From Pseudidiomarina indica (lineage in GTDB: Bacteria > Pseudomonadota > Gammaproteobacteria > Enterobacterales > Alteromonadaceae): 64,000 nucleotides of DNA. The stretch's first letter is position 1. The number at the start of each line of letters is the position of its first letter. The stretch spans positions 62,001 through 126,000 of the forward strand of contig JAJUHK010000001.1 in assembly GCA_029279945.1 (NCBI GenBank), in the 5' to 3' direction. A program made the translations under genes and the position numbers. Positions 36,356 through 47,062 of this stretch are shown here, piece after piece. Below the pieces are notes generated by a model, which was given only the letters and a program-made list of their open reading frames with translations, had not been told where the DNA came from and ran no database searches.

Positions 36356-38383
36356 TTATTTAACACGCATACCAGGCTTGGCGCCTTCATGTGGATTTAG
36401 AATGTAGAGTTCGTCACCACCTGGACCAGCCGCTAAGACCATACCCTCTGATACACCAAAACGCATTTTCCGTGGTGCTAAATTGGCAACCATCACAGTA
36501 TGCTGGCCGATGAGTTGATCGGGAGCATAGGCAGATTTGATGCCGGCAAATACGGTACGGATTTCACCGCCCAAATCCAAGGTCAGTTTGAGTAGTTTAT
36601 CAGCGCCTTCAACCTGTTCGGCATTGGCAATTAATGCAATCCGCAAATCTACTTTAGCAAAGTCATCATATTGAATTTCAGGACTAATAGGATCTCGCTC
36701 TAATTCTCCATTGCGAGTTGCTGCCGGTGCTTCATTTTGTTGTTTTGAATCTTCGATCATTGCGTTCACTTTTTCCATATCAATACGTTGTAACAATGCG
36801 CTAAACGGGCGCACAGTGTGCGCTGTTAAAATACGTTGGTGGCTATCCCAGGTGAACTCCTCATTGAGAAACTCTTGGACACGTTGTGCTAGCGCTGGCA
36901 CCACCGGGGTGAGGTAAATCATTAACAAACGGAACAGGTTAATACCGACTGAGCAAATCTCATGTACTTCAGCAGCCCTGTTCGGATCTTTAATCAGTTG
37001 CCATGGTTCTTGTTCGGCAATGTACAGGTTTGCTTTGTCAGCCAGTGCCATAATATCGCGCATGGCTTTGGCAAACTCTCGCTTTTCGAACGCTAGTGCA
37101 ATAGGTTCAGCAGCTGCTTGGAATTCATGTATTAGAGTTCTATCGGTAATTTCGACTGCTAACGTACTGTCAAACTTTTTGGTAATAAAGCTAGCACAGC
37201 GGCTGGCGATGTTGACGACTTTGCCAACCAGGTCGGAATTAACGCGCTGGGCGAAGTCTGTCAAATTCAAATCAAGGTCATCGATACGACTGGTTAATTT
37301 AGCGGCAAAGTAATAGCGCAAATAATCAGGATCAAGATGATCGAGGTAGGTCCGCGCCATGATGAATGTCCCTTTAGACTTTGACATTTTGGTGCCGTTT
37401 ACCGTGATGAAACCATGTGCCCATACGTTTGTTGGTTGTCTGAAATTTGCACCTTTCAACATCGCTGGCCAAAACAAACTATGGAAGTAAATGATATCTT
37501 TGCCGATGAAATGATATAGTTCAGCGTCACTACCAAGTTGCCAGTAATCATCAAAATCAGCTTTATTCGTGGTGTTACAATAGTGTTTAAAGCTACCCAT
37601 GTAACCAATAGGCGCATCCAACCACACGTAGAAATATTTGCCTGGGGCATCGGGAATTTCAAAGCCGAAATAAGGTGCGTCGCGGCTGATATCCCACATT
37701 TGTAAGCCCGCCTCGAACCATTCGTTTAGTTTGTTTGCCATCTCATCTTGTAACGAGCCTGAGCGCGTCCATTCCTTTAACATGGATTCAAACGCTGGCA
37801 AATCGAAGAAATAATGTTCAGATTGACGTAATTCTGGCGTTGCTCCTGAGACTGCAGATTTGGGATTTTTCAGTTCAGTGGGCGAATAGGTGGCACCGCA
37901 AACATCACAGTTATCACCGTATTGATCGGTTGCACCACACTTCGGGCAATCGCCTTTGACAAACCGATCAGGTAAGAACATTTGCTTTTCAGGGTCGTAC
38001 AGTTGTTCGATAGTTTTGGTTTTGATGTAACCCTGATTACGTAAACGCGTGTAGATTAACTCGGCGAGTTCTCTGTTCTCGTCACTATGAGTCGAATGAT
38101 AGTTATCAAAAGCGATATGGAAATCAGCAAAGTCAGCTTGGTGCGATTCTTTGATTTGTGCGATCAACTGTTCTGGCTCAATACCCAGCTGCTGCGCTTT
38201 GAGCATAATAGGCGTACCATGTGCATCATCAGCACACACATAGTGACATTCGTGACCGCGGAATTTCTGAAAACGAACCCAAATATCTGCTTGGATATAC
38301 CCCAGCATGTGGCCGATATGGATTGGGCCGTTGGCGTAGGGAAGCGCATTAGTAACCAGTATTTTTCGCATTGCTGTTGGCAT
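36356..38383 (-). CDS. metG: Methionyl-tRNA synthetase
   Basis: The 675-residue class I synthetase has the signature PIHIGHMLG (HIGH), KMSKSKG, a zinc knuckle [18 protein letters not shown], and a C-terminal EMAPII/Trbp111 tRNA-binding domain ([26 protein letters not shown]). I chose the ATG at 38383 ([19 protein letters not shown]); ATG 38395 four codons upstream is also possible. It is divergent from apbC, as in many gammaproteobacteria. Confidence 0.95.
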   Translation of the reverse strand: MPTAMRKILVTNALPYANGPIHIGHMLGYIQADIWVRFQKFRGHECHYVCADDAHGTPIMLKAQQLGIEPEQLIAQIKESHQADFADFHIAFDNYHSTHSDENRELAELIYTRLRNQGYIKTKTIEQLYDPEKQMFLPDRFVKGDCPKCGATDQYGDNCDVCGATYSPTELKNPKSAVSGATPELRQSEHYFFDLPAFESMLKEWTRSGSLQDEMANKLNEWFEAGLQMWDISRDAPYFGFEIPDAPGKYFYVWLDAPIGYMGSFKHYCNTTNKADFDDYWQLGSDAELYHFIGKDIIYFHSLFWPAMLKGANFRQPTNVWAHGFITVNGTKMSKSKGTFIMARTYLDHLDPDYLRYYFAAKLTSRIDDLDLNLTDFAQRVNSDLVGKVVNIASRCASFITKKFDSTLAVEITDRTLIHEFQAAAEPIALAFEKREFAKAMRDIMALADKANLYIAEQEPWQLIKDPNRAAEVHEICSVGINLFRLLMIYLTPVVPALAQRVQEFLNEEFTWDSHQRILTAHTVRPFSALLQRIDMEKVNAMIEDSKQQNEAPAATRNGELERDPISPEIQYDDFAKVDLRIALIANAEQVEGADKLLKLTLDLGGEIRTVFAGIKSAYAPDQLIGQHTVMVANLAPRKMRFGVSEGMVLAAGPGGDELYILNPHEGAKPGMRVK

Positions 38384-38498
38384 GTAAGGTTCCATTCATT
38401 CGATGTTACTGAAAGCCTTGAAGTGTACCTGATTCGGTGCTGGCAATCCAGTTGCACACACCGTATCATGCGGCATTATGCCCTATAGGGAGACAATA

Positions 38499-39563
38499 AT
38501 GTTCAGTCGTTTTAAATCGTCAAAAAGCGCAGAAAAGAAACCATTACCGACCGCGATGATAGAGGCTTTAGCGCAACTATCGAGCCCATATTGGCCACAT
38601 GGCCTGCCATTGGAATGGGTGCGCCTTGTTGATCAGAAATCCGCTCGTCTGACGCTACCTTTTGCTGCCGATGAAACGGTATTAGTACCGTTTCAACAGC
38701 ATCCGGACTTACAGCATTATCAATGGTCTTTAGCACTTAATATCGCTAAGTTACCCAATTCACAACCTGAATTACCCATGACTTTTGGTAACGTTATTGT
38801 CGTGTCATCAGGGAAAGGAGGAGTTGGTAAATCTTCGGTGAGTGCACAACTTGCCATTGCTTTGCATCAGTTGGGGGCGACCGTCGGGATTTTAGACGCA
38901 GATATTTATGGTCCATCCTTACCAACCATGTTAGGGGGGCACAACGAACAGCTTGAAATAAACCCACAGAATAAGATGATCCCGCACCGGCGTCACGGTA
39001 TTTGGGTGAACTCGTTAGGTTATTTAACCGACACGAAAGATGCTGCGATATGGCGTGGCCCAATGGCTAGTGCAGCCTTACAACAGCTATTTCGCGATAC
39101 CAAATGGCCACGCTTAGACTATTTGATCGTAGATATGCCGCCTGGGACTGGAGATATCCAGCTTACGTTTGCACAAAAACTCCCGATTACGGGGGCGGTG
39201 ATTGTTACCACACCGCAAACGGTGGCATTGGCTGATGCTGAGAAAGGTATTACTATGTTCCGCAAAGTGGGTGTTCCCATTACCGGATTAGTAGAAAATA
39301 TGAGCTACTATCAATGTAGCCACTGTGGGCGCCAAGATGCTATTTTTGGTGAAGGTGGTGGCGTTGCAGTGGCAGCTCGAGAGCAAGTTCCAGTATTAGG
39401 GCAATGGCCATTAGACACACGGCTGCGAGCCGCGCTTGATGAAGGGCAACCATGGTTGGTGCAGCATCCAGACGACCCCTTGAGTCAACTAATGCGCGCC
39501 AGTGCAGCCAAGCTTGCTAGTGAACTGTATTGGCAAGCTCACGCCAAATCAATGGAATCATAA
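38499..39563 (+). CDS. apbC: Iron-sulfur cluster carrier ApbC (Mrp)
   Basis: The 354-residue P-loop ATPase carries Fe-S clusters to apoproteins. Walker A is [17 protein letters not shown], Walker B region [11 protein letters not shown], and the cluster-binding pair is YQCSHCG. The N-terminal 95 residues are a shortened, diverged MIP18-like region. The ATG at 38499 follows AGGGAGA. Confidence 0.93.
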   Translation: MFSRFKSSKSAEKKPLPTAMIEALAQLSSPYWPHGLPLEWVRLVDQKSARLTLPFAADETVLVPFQQHPDLQHYQWSLALNIAKLPNSQPELPMTFGNVIVVSSGKGGVGKSSVSAQLAIALHQLGATVGILDADIYGPSLPTMLGGHNEQLEINPQNKMIPHRRHGIWVNSLGYLTDTKDAAIWRGPMASAALQQLFRDTKWPRLDYLIVDMPPGTGDIQLTFAQKLPITGAVIVTTPQTVALADAEKGITMFRKVGVPITGLVENMSYYQCSHCGRQDAIFGEGGGVAVAAREQVPVLGQWPLDTRLRAALDEGQPWLVQHPDDPLSQLMRASAAKLASELYWQAHAKSMES

Positions 39564-39586
39564 CGTATAAAGAGGATATCAGTGGC

Positions 39587-40177
39587 ATGCGTTTAACCGA
39601 TCGGCAAATCGAACAGTATCTAGATGAAGGCCGCATTATATTAGAGCCTCGACCTAGTGTTGAAGATATTAGTGGGGTCACGGTCGATATTCATTTAGGT
39701 AATGAATTTCGTGTGTTACAAGATCATGCTGCACCATACATTGATATTAGTGGCCCCCGCGAAGAAATTGAACGGGCGATTAATTCAGTGATGAGTGAAC
39801 CCATTGTACTGACGCCCGAGCAGGCCTTTTTCATTCATCCCGGTGAGTTTGCCCTTGCGGTGACCCATGAATCGGTGACCTTGCCAGCAAATATGGTAGG
39901 TTGGTTAGACGGACGTTCTTCATTGGCTCGTTTAGGGCTTATGGTCCACGTCACTGCGCACCGTATTGACCCAGGCTGGTCAGGTCAGGTGGTGTTGGAG
40001 TTTTTTAATAGTGGTAAATTACCATTGGCATTGCGTCCAATGATGAAAATCGGTGCGTTAAGCTTTGAGTTACTTGAGGAAGATTGTTTACGTCCATATA
40101 GCAAACGTAAAGATGCGAAGTATAAAGGGCAACGCGGCGCCGTTGCATCTCGCATTAGCGCCGACAAAACTGATTAA
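39587..40177 (+). CDS. dcd: dCTP deaminase
   Basis: The 196-residue trimeric enzyme makes dUTP from dCTP for thymidylate synthesis. Family motifs: [58 protein letters not shown] and [17 protein letters not shown]. The ATG at 39587 gives the E. coli-type N-terminus, with AGAGGA ten bases upstream. It ends seven bases before the convergent M14 gene. Confidence 0.95.
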   Translation: MRLTDRQIEQYLDEGRIILEPRPSVEDISGVTVDIHLGNEFRVLQDHAAPYIDISGPREEIERAINSVMSEPIVLTPEQAFFIHPGEFALAVTHESVTLPANMVGWLDGRSSLARLGLMVHVTAHRIDPGWSGQVVLEFFNSGKLPLALRPMMKIGALSFELLEEDCLRPYSKRKDAKYKGQRGAVASRISADKTD

Positions 40178-40184
40178 CATCCTG

Positions 40185-42845
40185 TTAACGGAGGGGAGTA
40201 GCCTGCGCTGCCCCTCCGAAAATGGCATTGAGCAAGAGTACTTGCAAGCCATCTAGATAGGCGCGGTAGGTTGGTTCTTGAGTGAAACTAATGACCATTC
40301 CTTGGCGCCGGGGTTGCCACATCAAAAAAGGTTTATGACGCAGCTGTTGTTGATTTTCAGCCCAAAGATAACCACTGGCTAATACCTGATCGCTGTAACT
40401 GACGATATTGCGGCCATGCTCAATACTGAGCGGACGGTAAATTTGATTACCGACAGTCACATTTATGAGCTTAGATTTCACGCCAGCGCTGAGCCAATGT
40501 TCTTGGTCAACATCTAAATTCGCTAATATGCCGGACGTCCAATACGGATCTGCTTGATCTGGGGCAATGTAATGCATAAGTTGCGCCTTGGATTCAAACA
40601 CCAGCCCCTCAACGCTTTTATTGTTACCATGCTTGTCGGTAGATTGTTCGCTAATTACTCGTTCTAATGCACTGTTTAGCAGCTCCGCCTCAACCGCCCA
40701 AGCGCTGGCATTACCAAGGGTGATTAACACACCACCTTGATCCACCCAGCGTGTGACGTTGGCTGTGCCTTGCTCACCAAGAGCTTGAGCAAGAGATCCG
40801 TACATACTTGGGATAATAAGTACCTGATAGTGGGCGAGATTGGCGTGACGGAGTTGCTCCACTCGGATTGCAGTCACCGGATACCCAAATTGTTGTTCAA
40901 TAACATAACGCGTGTGTCCAGCACTGAGACTTGCAGTGGGCTCATCCCATAACAGCAAGATATTAGGTGCGTGAATACGCTTGTTTTGATTTGAACCAAA
41001 ATTTGGTCCAGCCGTAACCCAGCTACTGTCGACACCGTACACAGTAGCACCACTTGCTGTTGCTAATGCTTGTATTTGTTCGCGTAACTGTGGATTTTCC
41101 GCGTGCGTTAAGATCAAACTACCGGCTGGATATTCAACACCATTTTGATGGGTGAACGAAGCTCCTGAGCGTTTAACCACAAACCCAGCACGCAAGGCGG
41201 CTGTCAAAAATCGGCCTGCATTCATATCGCCCCAAGGCACAATATAGGCAACTTTGGCATCAGGGTTTTGCACCTGACCAGGTTTTATCAGCTCCGAAGA
41301 GGCTAGTGTACTAGCGACTTTAGGCGTTTGCCCACAGGTCTGGTAATCCAAATTAAACATTAAGGGCAATGACCAAGCGGTGACATCGTATATCTGGTCA
41401 GGTAAATTGTTCGCCCGTCGCCGCTCTTGTTCGGCTAAGAAATCATCATCCATGGCGATATCCTGGTCTAGCAAGGTGCGAACCATATAATGTGCTGGTT
41501 GTGCTGAATCGACCCAAAAACTTCCTGCGGGATATTCAACACCACAGAGTTTGAATGAACTGTTTGCTTGATGAACTTGGACGCCGTGACGCGTTAATAA
41601 AGCAGCTAACTTATGCGCCGCGGCAGGGTCATCGTTACCTGCAAAAACATAAGTACGTTGTTTGCTTTTCTTGCCCAGCTCGATGCCTTGCTGACGGTAA
41701 TTCCAGTAGTTTTCGAGCAGTGTTTGACGCTGTTGTGAAACACTCTCAATCGTCGCAATTGAGGCAATGAAATGCCGTTGTACACCATCACCGTAGGTGA
41801 GGATAGTGCCATCTTTAGTACGGTAATGGTGTCCCCGTGCTGATGCCATTTCATAAGTCATGGAAATAGATCCGTGATAAAGCGGCCAACTGGCGCCGTA
41901 TCCTGGATAAAAGGCATCAAAAATCTCACGAGTGAAATAATCATAACCGTTGGCATCAAACCAGCGTGCGTTATTTTCACCAATTAGCCACAACGCTTTT
42001 CGCTGTTTTGCAGTAATGAGTGGGTTGTATGGATCCGCCTCGGGAGTAAAGTAATAACTGCTATCACCCCCCATTTCGTGCAGATCAACATACACTAACG
42101 GCATATTGGCTAGCAGGGTTTCTACCTGCCCACTGATTTCTGGTTGGGTTAAGGCAATCCAATCGCGGTTCAGGTCGAACAAATAGTGGTTAGAGCGACC
42201 GCTTGGCCATGGTTCATTATGTTCGGCAGATAAGCGATCAGCACTGTGTTCTAGCCCAGCTGTCATGTAGTAGCGACTCACAAAGCGCGCGCGACCATCA
42301 GGATTTTGCAGCGGGTCGATGAATACAATGGTGTTCTCAAGATAAGCTTGCGTTTGCTCATCTTGAGCAGCGAGTAAATGATATGCCGTGAATAATGCAG
42401 CTTCTGGTGATGAAATTTCATTACCATGCACGCCGTATGACAACCAAATACTCGCTGGCAGTGTTTGGATAAGCTGCTGTGCTTCGCGAGAACTGGTTTT
42501 ATCTGCCGCGCTTAGCTTTTGCATACCGTCCTGGAAGGCAGCAAAGTTTTTCATGTTGGCTGCATTTGATAGCGCGACGACATACAAATTTCTTCCTTCC
42601 CAACTTTGTCCGTAGCTGATCAAACGAATTTGTTCTGGAAATTGTTCCGCAAGTAAGCGGAAGTAGTTTTCGATTGCTTCTGGGCTGCTAATGCGGCTGG
42701 CAATAGGATAGCCAAGTACTTGCTCAGGGTTTGGGACAGCTTTGGAATAGGGAATATCTAAACCAATGGGTTGAGCGTGCAAGGGGGAATGCCATTGACA
42801 TGCCACTGCTAGACAAAGCGAGGCAATTAGATGCTTCATGCGCAT
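40185..42845 (-). CDS. Exported M14-family zinc carboxypeptidase
   Basis: The 886-residue protein has a signal peptide (MKHLIASLCLAVACQWHSPLHAQ) and an N-terminal M14 domain: zinc ligands in GVHGNEISSPE (HxxE) and VDLHEMGGD. The part after about residue 400 is a long extension that includes a Rossmann-like stretch (LLLWDEPTASLSAGHTRYVIEQ...LIIPSMYGSLAQAL), seen in other large M14 proteins. It should trim peptides in the periplasm. The first ATG is preceded by AAGGAAC at good spacing. Confidence 0.88.
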   Translation of the reverse strand: MRMKHLIASLCLAVACQWHSPLHAQPIGLDIPYSKAVPNPEQVLGYPIASRISSPEAIENYFRLLAEQFPEQIRLISYGQSWEGRNLYVVALSNAANMKNFAAFQDGMQKLSAADKTSSREAQQLIQTLPASIWLSYGVHGNEISSPEAALFTAYHLLAAQDEQTQAYLENTIVFIDPLQNPDGRARFVSRYYMTAGLEHSADRLSAEHNEPWPSGRSNHYLFDLNRDWIALTQPEISGQVETLLANMPLVYVDLHEMGGDSSYYFTPEADPYNPLITAKQRKALWLIGENNARWFDANGYDYFTREIFDAFYPGYGASWPLYHGSISMTYEMASARGHHYRTKDGTILTYGDGVQRHFIASIATIESVSQQRQTLLENYWNYRQQGIELGKKSKQRTYVFAGNDDPAAAHKLAALLTRHGVQVHQANSSFKLCGVEYPAGSFWVDSAQPAHYMVRTLLDQDIAMDDDFLAEQERRRANNLPDQIYDVTAWSLPLMFNLDYQTCGQTPKVASTLASSELIKPGQVQNPDAKVAYIVPWGDMNAGRFLTAALRAGFVVKRSGASFTHQNGVEYPAGSLILTHAENPQLREQIQALATASGATVYGVDSSWVTAGPNFGSNQNKRIHAPNILLLWDEPTASLSAGHTRYVIEQQFGYPVTAIRVEQLRHANLAHYQVLIIPSMYGSLAQALGEQGTANVTRWVDQGGVLITLGNASAWAVEAELLNSALERVISEQSTDKHGNNKSVEGLVFESKAQLMHYIAPDQADPYWTSGILANLDVDQEHWLSAGVKSKLINVTVGNQIYRPLSIEHGRNIVSYSDQVLASGYLWAENQQQLRHKPFLMWQPRRQGMVISFTQEPTYRAYLDGLQVLLLNAIFGGAAQATPLR
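40189..40218. other. GC-rich inverted repeat between dcd and the M14 gene
   Basis: CGGAGGGG (40189-40196) and CCCCTCCG (40211-40218) form an 8-bp stem at the 3' end of the M14 reading frame. No proper T-run follows on either strand, so it may be a weak bidirectional terminator or an mRNA 3' end structure. Confidence 0.35.
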
Positions 42846-42856
42846 ATCACAGTTCC

Positions 42857-43786
42857 TTAATAAAAATGACGGACTGCAGAGTTGAGTGCAGCTAATAATG
42901 ATGTTGGTTCGTGATGGTGCGGTACCGTTTGATTTACCATGCTGTAAGTGAACACCGGTTGGGGTAAATCAGCGTGCTGCTGATGAGTAATTACCGCATC
43001 CACCACCTCAAAACCGAGGGTATTGTGCATCCATTGAAGTCGTTCATTAAGTGGTAATTCACCTGCGGGGCTATGCTCCGGTAGCAAATTATCGATGAAA
43101 ATGACAGGGGCTTTTGATTCTTTCACCGCTAGTGCAAAGTTATCAACCAACAAAGGGGGCATGACAGATGTTAGGAAACTGCCTGGCCCGAGAATAATCA
43201 AGTCGCTGCGACGAATATGGTTGAGTGCTTCAGGTGGCGGGCTCACTGGATGAGATAGGCGTAATTGTTGTGGCATATGCGATAGACCATCCACATGCAG
43301 CTCACCAAAACATTCTAATCCTTCATGGGTGGTGGCAACCAAGTCAACGGGCGTTTCAGACATAGGCAGGATACGTGTGTTGATATTCAAAAAACGACTG
43401 AGTAGTTGAATACTTTCTAATGGACGTGCACTGATTTGATCTAAGGTATATAAAATGAGATTGCCTAAATTATGTCCGTTTAAGTCGTTGTTAGCATCGA
43501 AACGGTAATTCAAGACCTCAGCAGCGAGGGGTTGTTGGGTGAGTTGAGACAAGCAATTGCGAATATCGCCCCATGCTATGCATTGATGGTTGCGCCGTAA
43601 TAAACCACTCGCACCACCATCGTCGGTAGTTGCAACAATACCGATCAGCCGATGTTCAAGAAACGCGAGTGTCGAAAGTACACGGCCTAAGCCATGACCA
43701 CCACCAATGGCAGTGACACATTTCAATTGCGCGATGGCATCGACAGCTGGCTCGACAGTATTCAACGGGAGAGTGTTTAGGTTCAT
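42857..43786 (-). CDS. YvcK/CofD-like nucleotide-binding protein
   Basis: The 309-residue protein belongs to the YvcK family (E. coli YbhK). It has the N-terminal GGGHGLGRVLSTLA, VATTDDGGASGLLRR, NLGNLILYTL and LGPGSFLTSVMPPLLV motifs. YvcK binds UDP-sugars and in Bacillus is needed for growth on gluconeogenic carbon and for cell shape; the biochemical activity is unsettled. It lies 11 bases upstream of the M14 gene on the same strand. Confidence 0.88.
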   Translation of the reverse strand: MNLNTLPLNTVEPAVDAIAQLKCVTAIGGGHGLGRVLSTLAFLEHRLIGIVATTDDGGASGLLRRNHQCIAWGDIRNCLSQLTQQPLAAEVLNYRFDANNDLNGHNLGNLILYTLDQISARPLESIQLLSRFLNINTRILPMSETPVDLVATTHEGLECFGELHVDGLSHMPQQLRLSHPVSPPPEALNHIRRSDLIILGPGSFLTSVMPPLLVDNFALAVKESKAPVIFIDNLLPEHSPAGELPLNERLQWMHNTLGFEVVDAVITHQQHADLPQPVFTYSMVNQTVPHHHEPTSLLAALNSAVRHFY

Positions 43787-43978
43787 GTTAGGTTCGTGTT
43801 ATTTTATTAATCTGCGCTACTTTAAGCGTTAATGGCTTTACAATCAATGTTTGAGCAGCGTTGCAGTGTTAAATTGACGTCAAGTTTAGTCGATTTTATA
43901 AGAAATACAGATGCTCACTTTTTTTCTTTGGCAATAACAGCGATACTTAAAAAGTGCATAAGATAACCATGGGATGGA

Positions 43979-44428
43979 ATGATGACGAGGATACTATTTT
44001 TAGCCTTAGGCATGCTAACAATGAGCGCTACTGCAAAGACCGTCGAACTCTGTATTGCCGATCACCCGTATAAGATTACCGTGGAAGTGTCTGATAACTG
44101 GGAGTCACGGGCGCGTGGGTTGATGGGGCGAGATAGTCTTGCCGAACATGCTGGGATGTGGTTTGTATACGATGAAGAACGTCCCGGTAGTGCAGGTTTC
44201 TGGATGTACAACACACGGATTCCACTCGACATCGCTTATTTGAATGAGGCAATGGAAATTGTGGCAATTATGACAATGGAACCTTGTCCAAGCATCATTC
44301 CAGAAAACTGCCCGTCGTATCGCCCAGAAGTGTCGTACCACAGTGCGATTGAATTAAATAAAGATTATTTTAAACGCTATGACATTGGTTTAGGTCGCCA
44401 GTTCAAGCGCTGTGAACAAGGGGAATAA
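43979..44428 (+). CDS. DUF192-family exported protein
   Basis: The 149-residue protein has a signal peptide (TRILFLALGMLTMSATA) and the DUF192 pattern RARGLMGRDSLAEHAGMWFVYDEERPGSAGFWMYNTRIPLDIAYLN. Function is unknown. Two ATGs are adjacent at the start (43979, 43982). It is followed five bases later by the M28 peptidase gene, so the two are likely co-expressed. Confidence 0.88.
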   Translation: MMTRILFLALGMLTMSATAKTVELCIADHPYKITVEVSDNWESRARGLMGRDSLAEHAGMWFVYDEERPGSAGFWMYNTRIPLDIAYLNEAMEIVAIMTMEPCPSIIPENCPSYRPEVSYHSAIELNKDYFKRYDIGLGRQFKRCEQGE

Positions 44429-44432
44429 CACA

Positions 44433-46103
44433 ATGAATAAGTACCTGCCTTATTTAGCCTTGACCGGCTTGTTAGTGGCTGCTTGCAGCCCCAATGAATC
44501 TGTCTTAGACGAACAACCGTCAGCAATCATGGTGGATCAGTATCAATTTAACGAGAATTATGCGAGTTATCTTGAAACCTTAAGTTCCGATGAATTTGAA
44601 GGTCGCGCACCAGCATCGGAAGGGGAGCGTAAGACAGTTGAGTTTGTTGAATCAAAATTCCGCGAGTGGGGATTGCAGCCTTATGATGCGGAAAATAACA
44701 ACTATCAACAACAAGTCCCGCTGGTGAGAATTCTACCCACACAAGTTTCTTCAATGCAGTTTGATAGTGATGACTTAGGCGAATTTGCATACCGTTCGCA
44801 AATGTATGCGTGGAGTCCACGTGTACAGGAGTCAGTATCACTCGAAGATAGTGAATTGGTATTTGTGGGTTTTGGTATTGTCGCGCCTGAGTATGGCTGG
44901 AATGATTATGAAGGCTTAGACGTTGAAGGAAAGACCGTGGTTATGTTGGTCAACGATCCTGGCTATGACACGCGGGACTCTGAAGTATTCAACGGCTATG
45001 CCATGACATATTACGGACGTTGGACCTATAAGCTTGAAGAAGCCGCTCGCCAAGGAGCAGCTGCTGCGTTCATTATCCATGACACTGGCCCTGCCGGTTA
45101 TGGCTGGAGCGTTGTTGCTGGAGGCTCGCCAATGCGATTCGACCTAGCACGCGAGAACAAAAATATGGACCGCGTACAAGTTGAAGGGTGGTTGACGAAA
45201 GACAGCGCTGATAAATTATTTGCTTCGATAGGTTCGAGTTATGACGAGATGCGACAAGCGGCGCTAGCACCTGATTTCAAGCCGGTATCGTTGAACACCC
45301 ATATGTCAATCACAATAAATAGTAAGTTTGATTATCTTAACTCACCAAACTTGATTGGCTATATTGAAGGTAAATCCAAACCGGAAGAGCACGTGATCTA
45401 TATGGCACATTGGGATCATTTAGGCGTTGATCCAATTAACCCTGATGATGGTATCTTCAATGGTGCTCAGGATAACGCAAGTGGTACTGCCGGTGTCATG
45501 GCTTTGGCTGAGTTTTTTGCAAGTCAGCCGCAACCAGAGCGTACCATAGTATTTATTCTCGTGACGGCCGAAGAACGAGGTTTGCTCGGCTCTGATTGGT
45601 ATGCTGAACATCCGATGTTGCCACTAGGCAAAGCGGTTGGCGGTATTAATATGGATGTGTTAAACGTTTATGGTCCAATGCGTGATGTCGTGGTAGTTGG
45701 CTACGGTAATTCTGAAATGGAAGATTACCTGGTGAAATATGCTACATTGCAAGATCGCTATATTACTGCTGAACCTAACCCTGAAGTCGGCTCATTCTAC
45801 CGTTCTGATCACTTTAATTTAGCGAAGCGCGGAGTACCTATGCTGTATGCTAAGGGCGGTAATGATCATGTCGAATTTGGCTTGGAATATGGTGAAAAAA
45901 TGCGTGCTGAATATGTTCGTAATGCGTATCACCAGCCAGCCGATGAGTTCGATCCAGACTGGGACTTCCGTGGTATTCAGCAAGATTTATGGTTGTTCTA
46001 CTCTATTGGTAATGAACTTGCGAATTCAGACGTTTGGCCTAACTGGCGAGCAGGTAACGAATTCCGAGCGATTCGTGACCAAAGTGCCAGTGAACGACAA
46101 TAA
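44433..46103 (+). CDS. M28-family zinc peptidase, lipoprotein
   Basis: The 556-residue protein has a lipoprotein signal (lipobox VAAC, Cys at about 18), a PA-type insert (about 120-260) and an M28 aminopeptidase domain. Metal ligands are seen in MAHWDHLG, QDNASGTAGVM, TAEERGLLGS, NMDVL and YRSDHFNLAKRGVP. It should remove N-terminal residues from peptides at the cell envelope. The ATG at 44433 follows AAGGGGA; an in-frame ATG at 44412 lies inside the DUF192 gene. Confidence 0.92.
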   Translation: MNKYLPYLALTGLLVAACSPNESVLDEQPSAIMVDQYQFNENYASYLETLSSDEFEGRAPASEGERKTVEFVESKFREWGLQPYDAENNNYQQQVPLVRILPTQVSSMQFDSDDLGEFAYRSQMYAWSPRVQESVSLEDSELVFVGFGIVAPEYGWNDYEGLDVEGKTVVMLVNDPGYDTRDSEVFNGYAMTYYGRWTYKLEEAARQGAAAAFIIHDTGPAGYGWSVVAGGSPMRFDLARENKNMDRVQVEGWLTKDSADKLFASIGSSYDEMRQAALAPDFKPVSLNTHMSITINSKFDYLNSPNLIGYIEGKSKPEEHVIYMAHWDHLGVDPINPDDGIFNGAQDNASGTAGVMALAEFFASQPQPERTIVFILVTAEERGLLGSDWYAEHPMLPLGKAVGGINMDVLNVYGPMRDVVVVGYGNSEMEDYLVKYATLQDRYITAEPNPEVGSFYRSDHFNLAKRGVPMLYAKGGNDHVEFGLEYGEKMRAEYVRNAYHQPADEFDPDWDFRGIQQDLWLFYSIGNELANSDVWPNWRAGNEFRAIRDQSASERQ

Positions 46104-46116
46104 GTAACCAGGCATA

Positions 46117-46148
46117 GGCGGTAATGGGTACCCATTACCGCCTTTTTT
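46117..46148 (+). terminator. Intrinsic terminator after the M28 peptidase gene
   Basis: A perfect 12-bp stem GGCGGTAATGGG (46117-46128) / CCCATTACCGCC (46131-46142) is followed by six T. It ends 12 bases before the ygjV start. Confidence 0.93.
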
Positions 46149-46159
46149 ATAGGTGCTTT

Positions 46160-46657
46160 GTGATATCTACCGCTGAACTCTTTGGCATCTTCGCATTAAT
46201 CATTAATTTCGTAGCTTATCGGCAAAGCCATGCCAATCGCTACCGCTTCATCAGCGCCTGTGCATTAGCTGCGCTATCTATTCACTTTCTGCTTTTGGGT
46301 GCTGTGGCTGGCTTTATCGTGACTGCTATCGCGGTGGCACGTAACGTGATTGCCATGTGCTGGCGTGGTGCTCTGGTGCTATGGTTTTTTGTGCTGCTTA
46401 ACCTCGTGTTTCTGGTATGGGAAATAACCACGCCCACAACTTGGCTTGCGTTGCTTTTGGCTTATAGTTCGTCACTGATTTTTACCGTAGGCGCCATTCG
46501 ATTAAATGACGCACACCAGATTCGGCAATGGTTCTTATTGGCTGAAATTCTTGGATTACTGTATGCCATTTATGTGGGTAGCATCAGTGGAACTGTGTTT
46601 AATCTTGTGAATCTAACAAGCATAATTCTTAAATTGTTACAAGATCGACGTCGTTGA
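46160..46657 (+). CDS. ygjV: YgjV-family inner-membrane protein
   Basis: The 165-residue protein has about five transmembrane helices and matches YgjV (TAELFGIFALIINFVAYRQ). Function is unknown. I place the start at GTG 46160 with AGGTG just upstream, because an in-frame ATG at 46124 sits inside the preceding terminator stem and would not be transcribed from a downstream promoter. Confidence 0.78.
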   Translation: MISTAELFGIFALIINFVAYRQSHANRYRFISACALAALSIHFLLLGAVAGFIVTAIAVARNVIAMCWRGALVLWFFVLLNLVFLVWEITTPTTWLALLLAYSSSLIFTVGAIRLNDAHQIRQWFLLAEILGLLYAIYVGSISGTVFNLVNLTSIILKLLQDRRR

Positions 46658-46686
46658 CGCTTGTCTGTACGCAATTAATCCCCATA

Positions 46687-46701
46687 TTGTACGTAGTACA
46701 A
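46687..46701. promoter_or_regulatory. Small palindrome upstream of 46730 gene
   Basis: TTGTAC-GTA-GTACAA is a perfect 6+3+6 palindrome, 29 bases before the next ATG. It has operator form, but I do not recognise the regulator. Confidence 0.3.
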
Positions 46702-46729
46702 CGTTCAATAATTGACTAAGTGAAATAGC

Positions 46730-47062
46730 ATGCTGATATATATTCGCCAATGGCAGGAAAAAGTGAAGCCACAGCCTAACACAAATCCTCTTCTAGTGAT
46801 TCTGGGCTGGTTATTGTTTGGCTTGTTGCTGGTTGTAGGACTATTCGTTGGAATAATAATACTCTTATTTGGGTGGTTGTTGATGTTGCCGACCATGTGG
46901 CGACGCCGGCAACAATTAAAAGAAATGTGGAAGTTCAGTAAAGCAGCGCGAGCTGCGCAGCGGGATGCTCAGAGATATGCTCAGCAACAGCAAGAATATC
47001 GGCGTAATCAAACGGACGATGATGTGATTGAAGGCGAGTTCAAAGTTAAACGCCGCGATTAA
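46730..47062 (+). CDS. Small membrane protein of unknown function
   Basis: I do not recognise the family. The 110-residue product has one long hydrophobic stretch (about 21-58, enough for two helices) followed by a basic, Gln- and Arg-rich cytoplasmic tail (WRRRQQLKEMWKFSKAARAAQRDAQRYAQQQQ) and an acidic end DDDVIEGEFKVKRRD. Its last 17 bases overlap the convergent gene at 47046-47573. Confidence 0.7.
   Translation: MLIYIRQWQEKVKPQPNTNPLLVILGWLLFGLLLVVGLFVGIIILLFGWLLMLPTMWRRRQQLKEMWKFSKAARAAQRDAQRYAQQQQEYRRNQTDDDVIEGEFKVKRRD

Noticed and set aside
38087-38488. 133-codon plus-strand open frame opposite the start of metG
   Set aside because: It lies almost wholly within metG on the other strand, with no ribosome-binding site or recognisable product.
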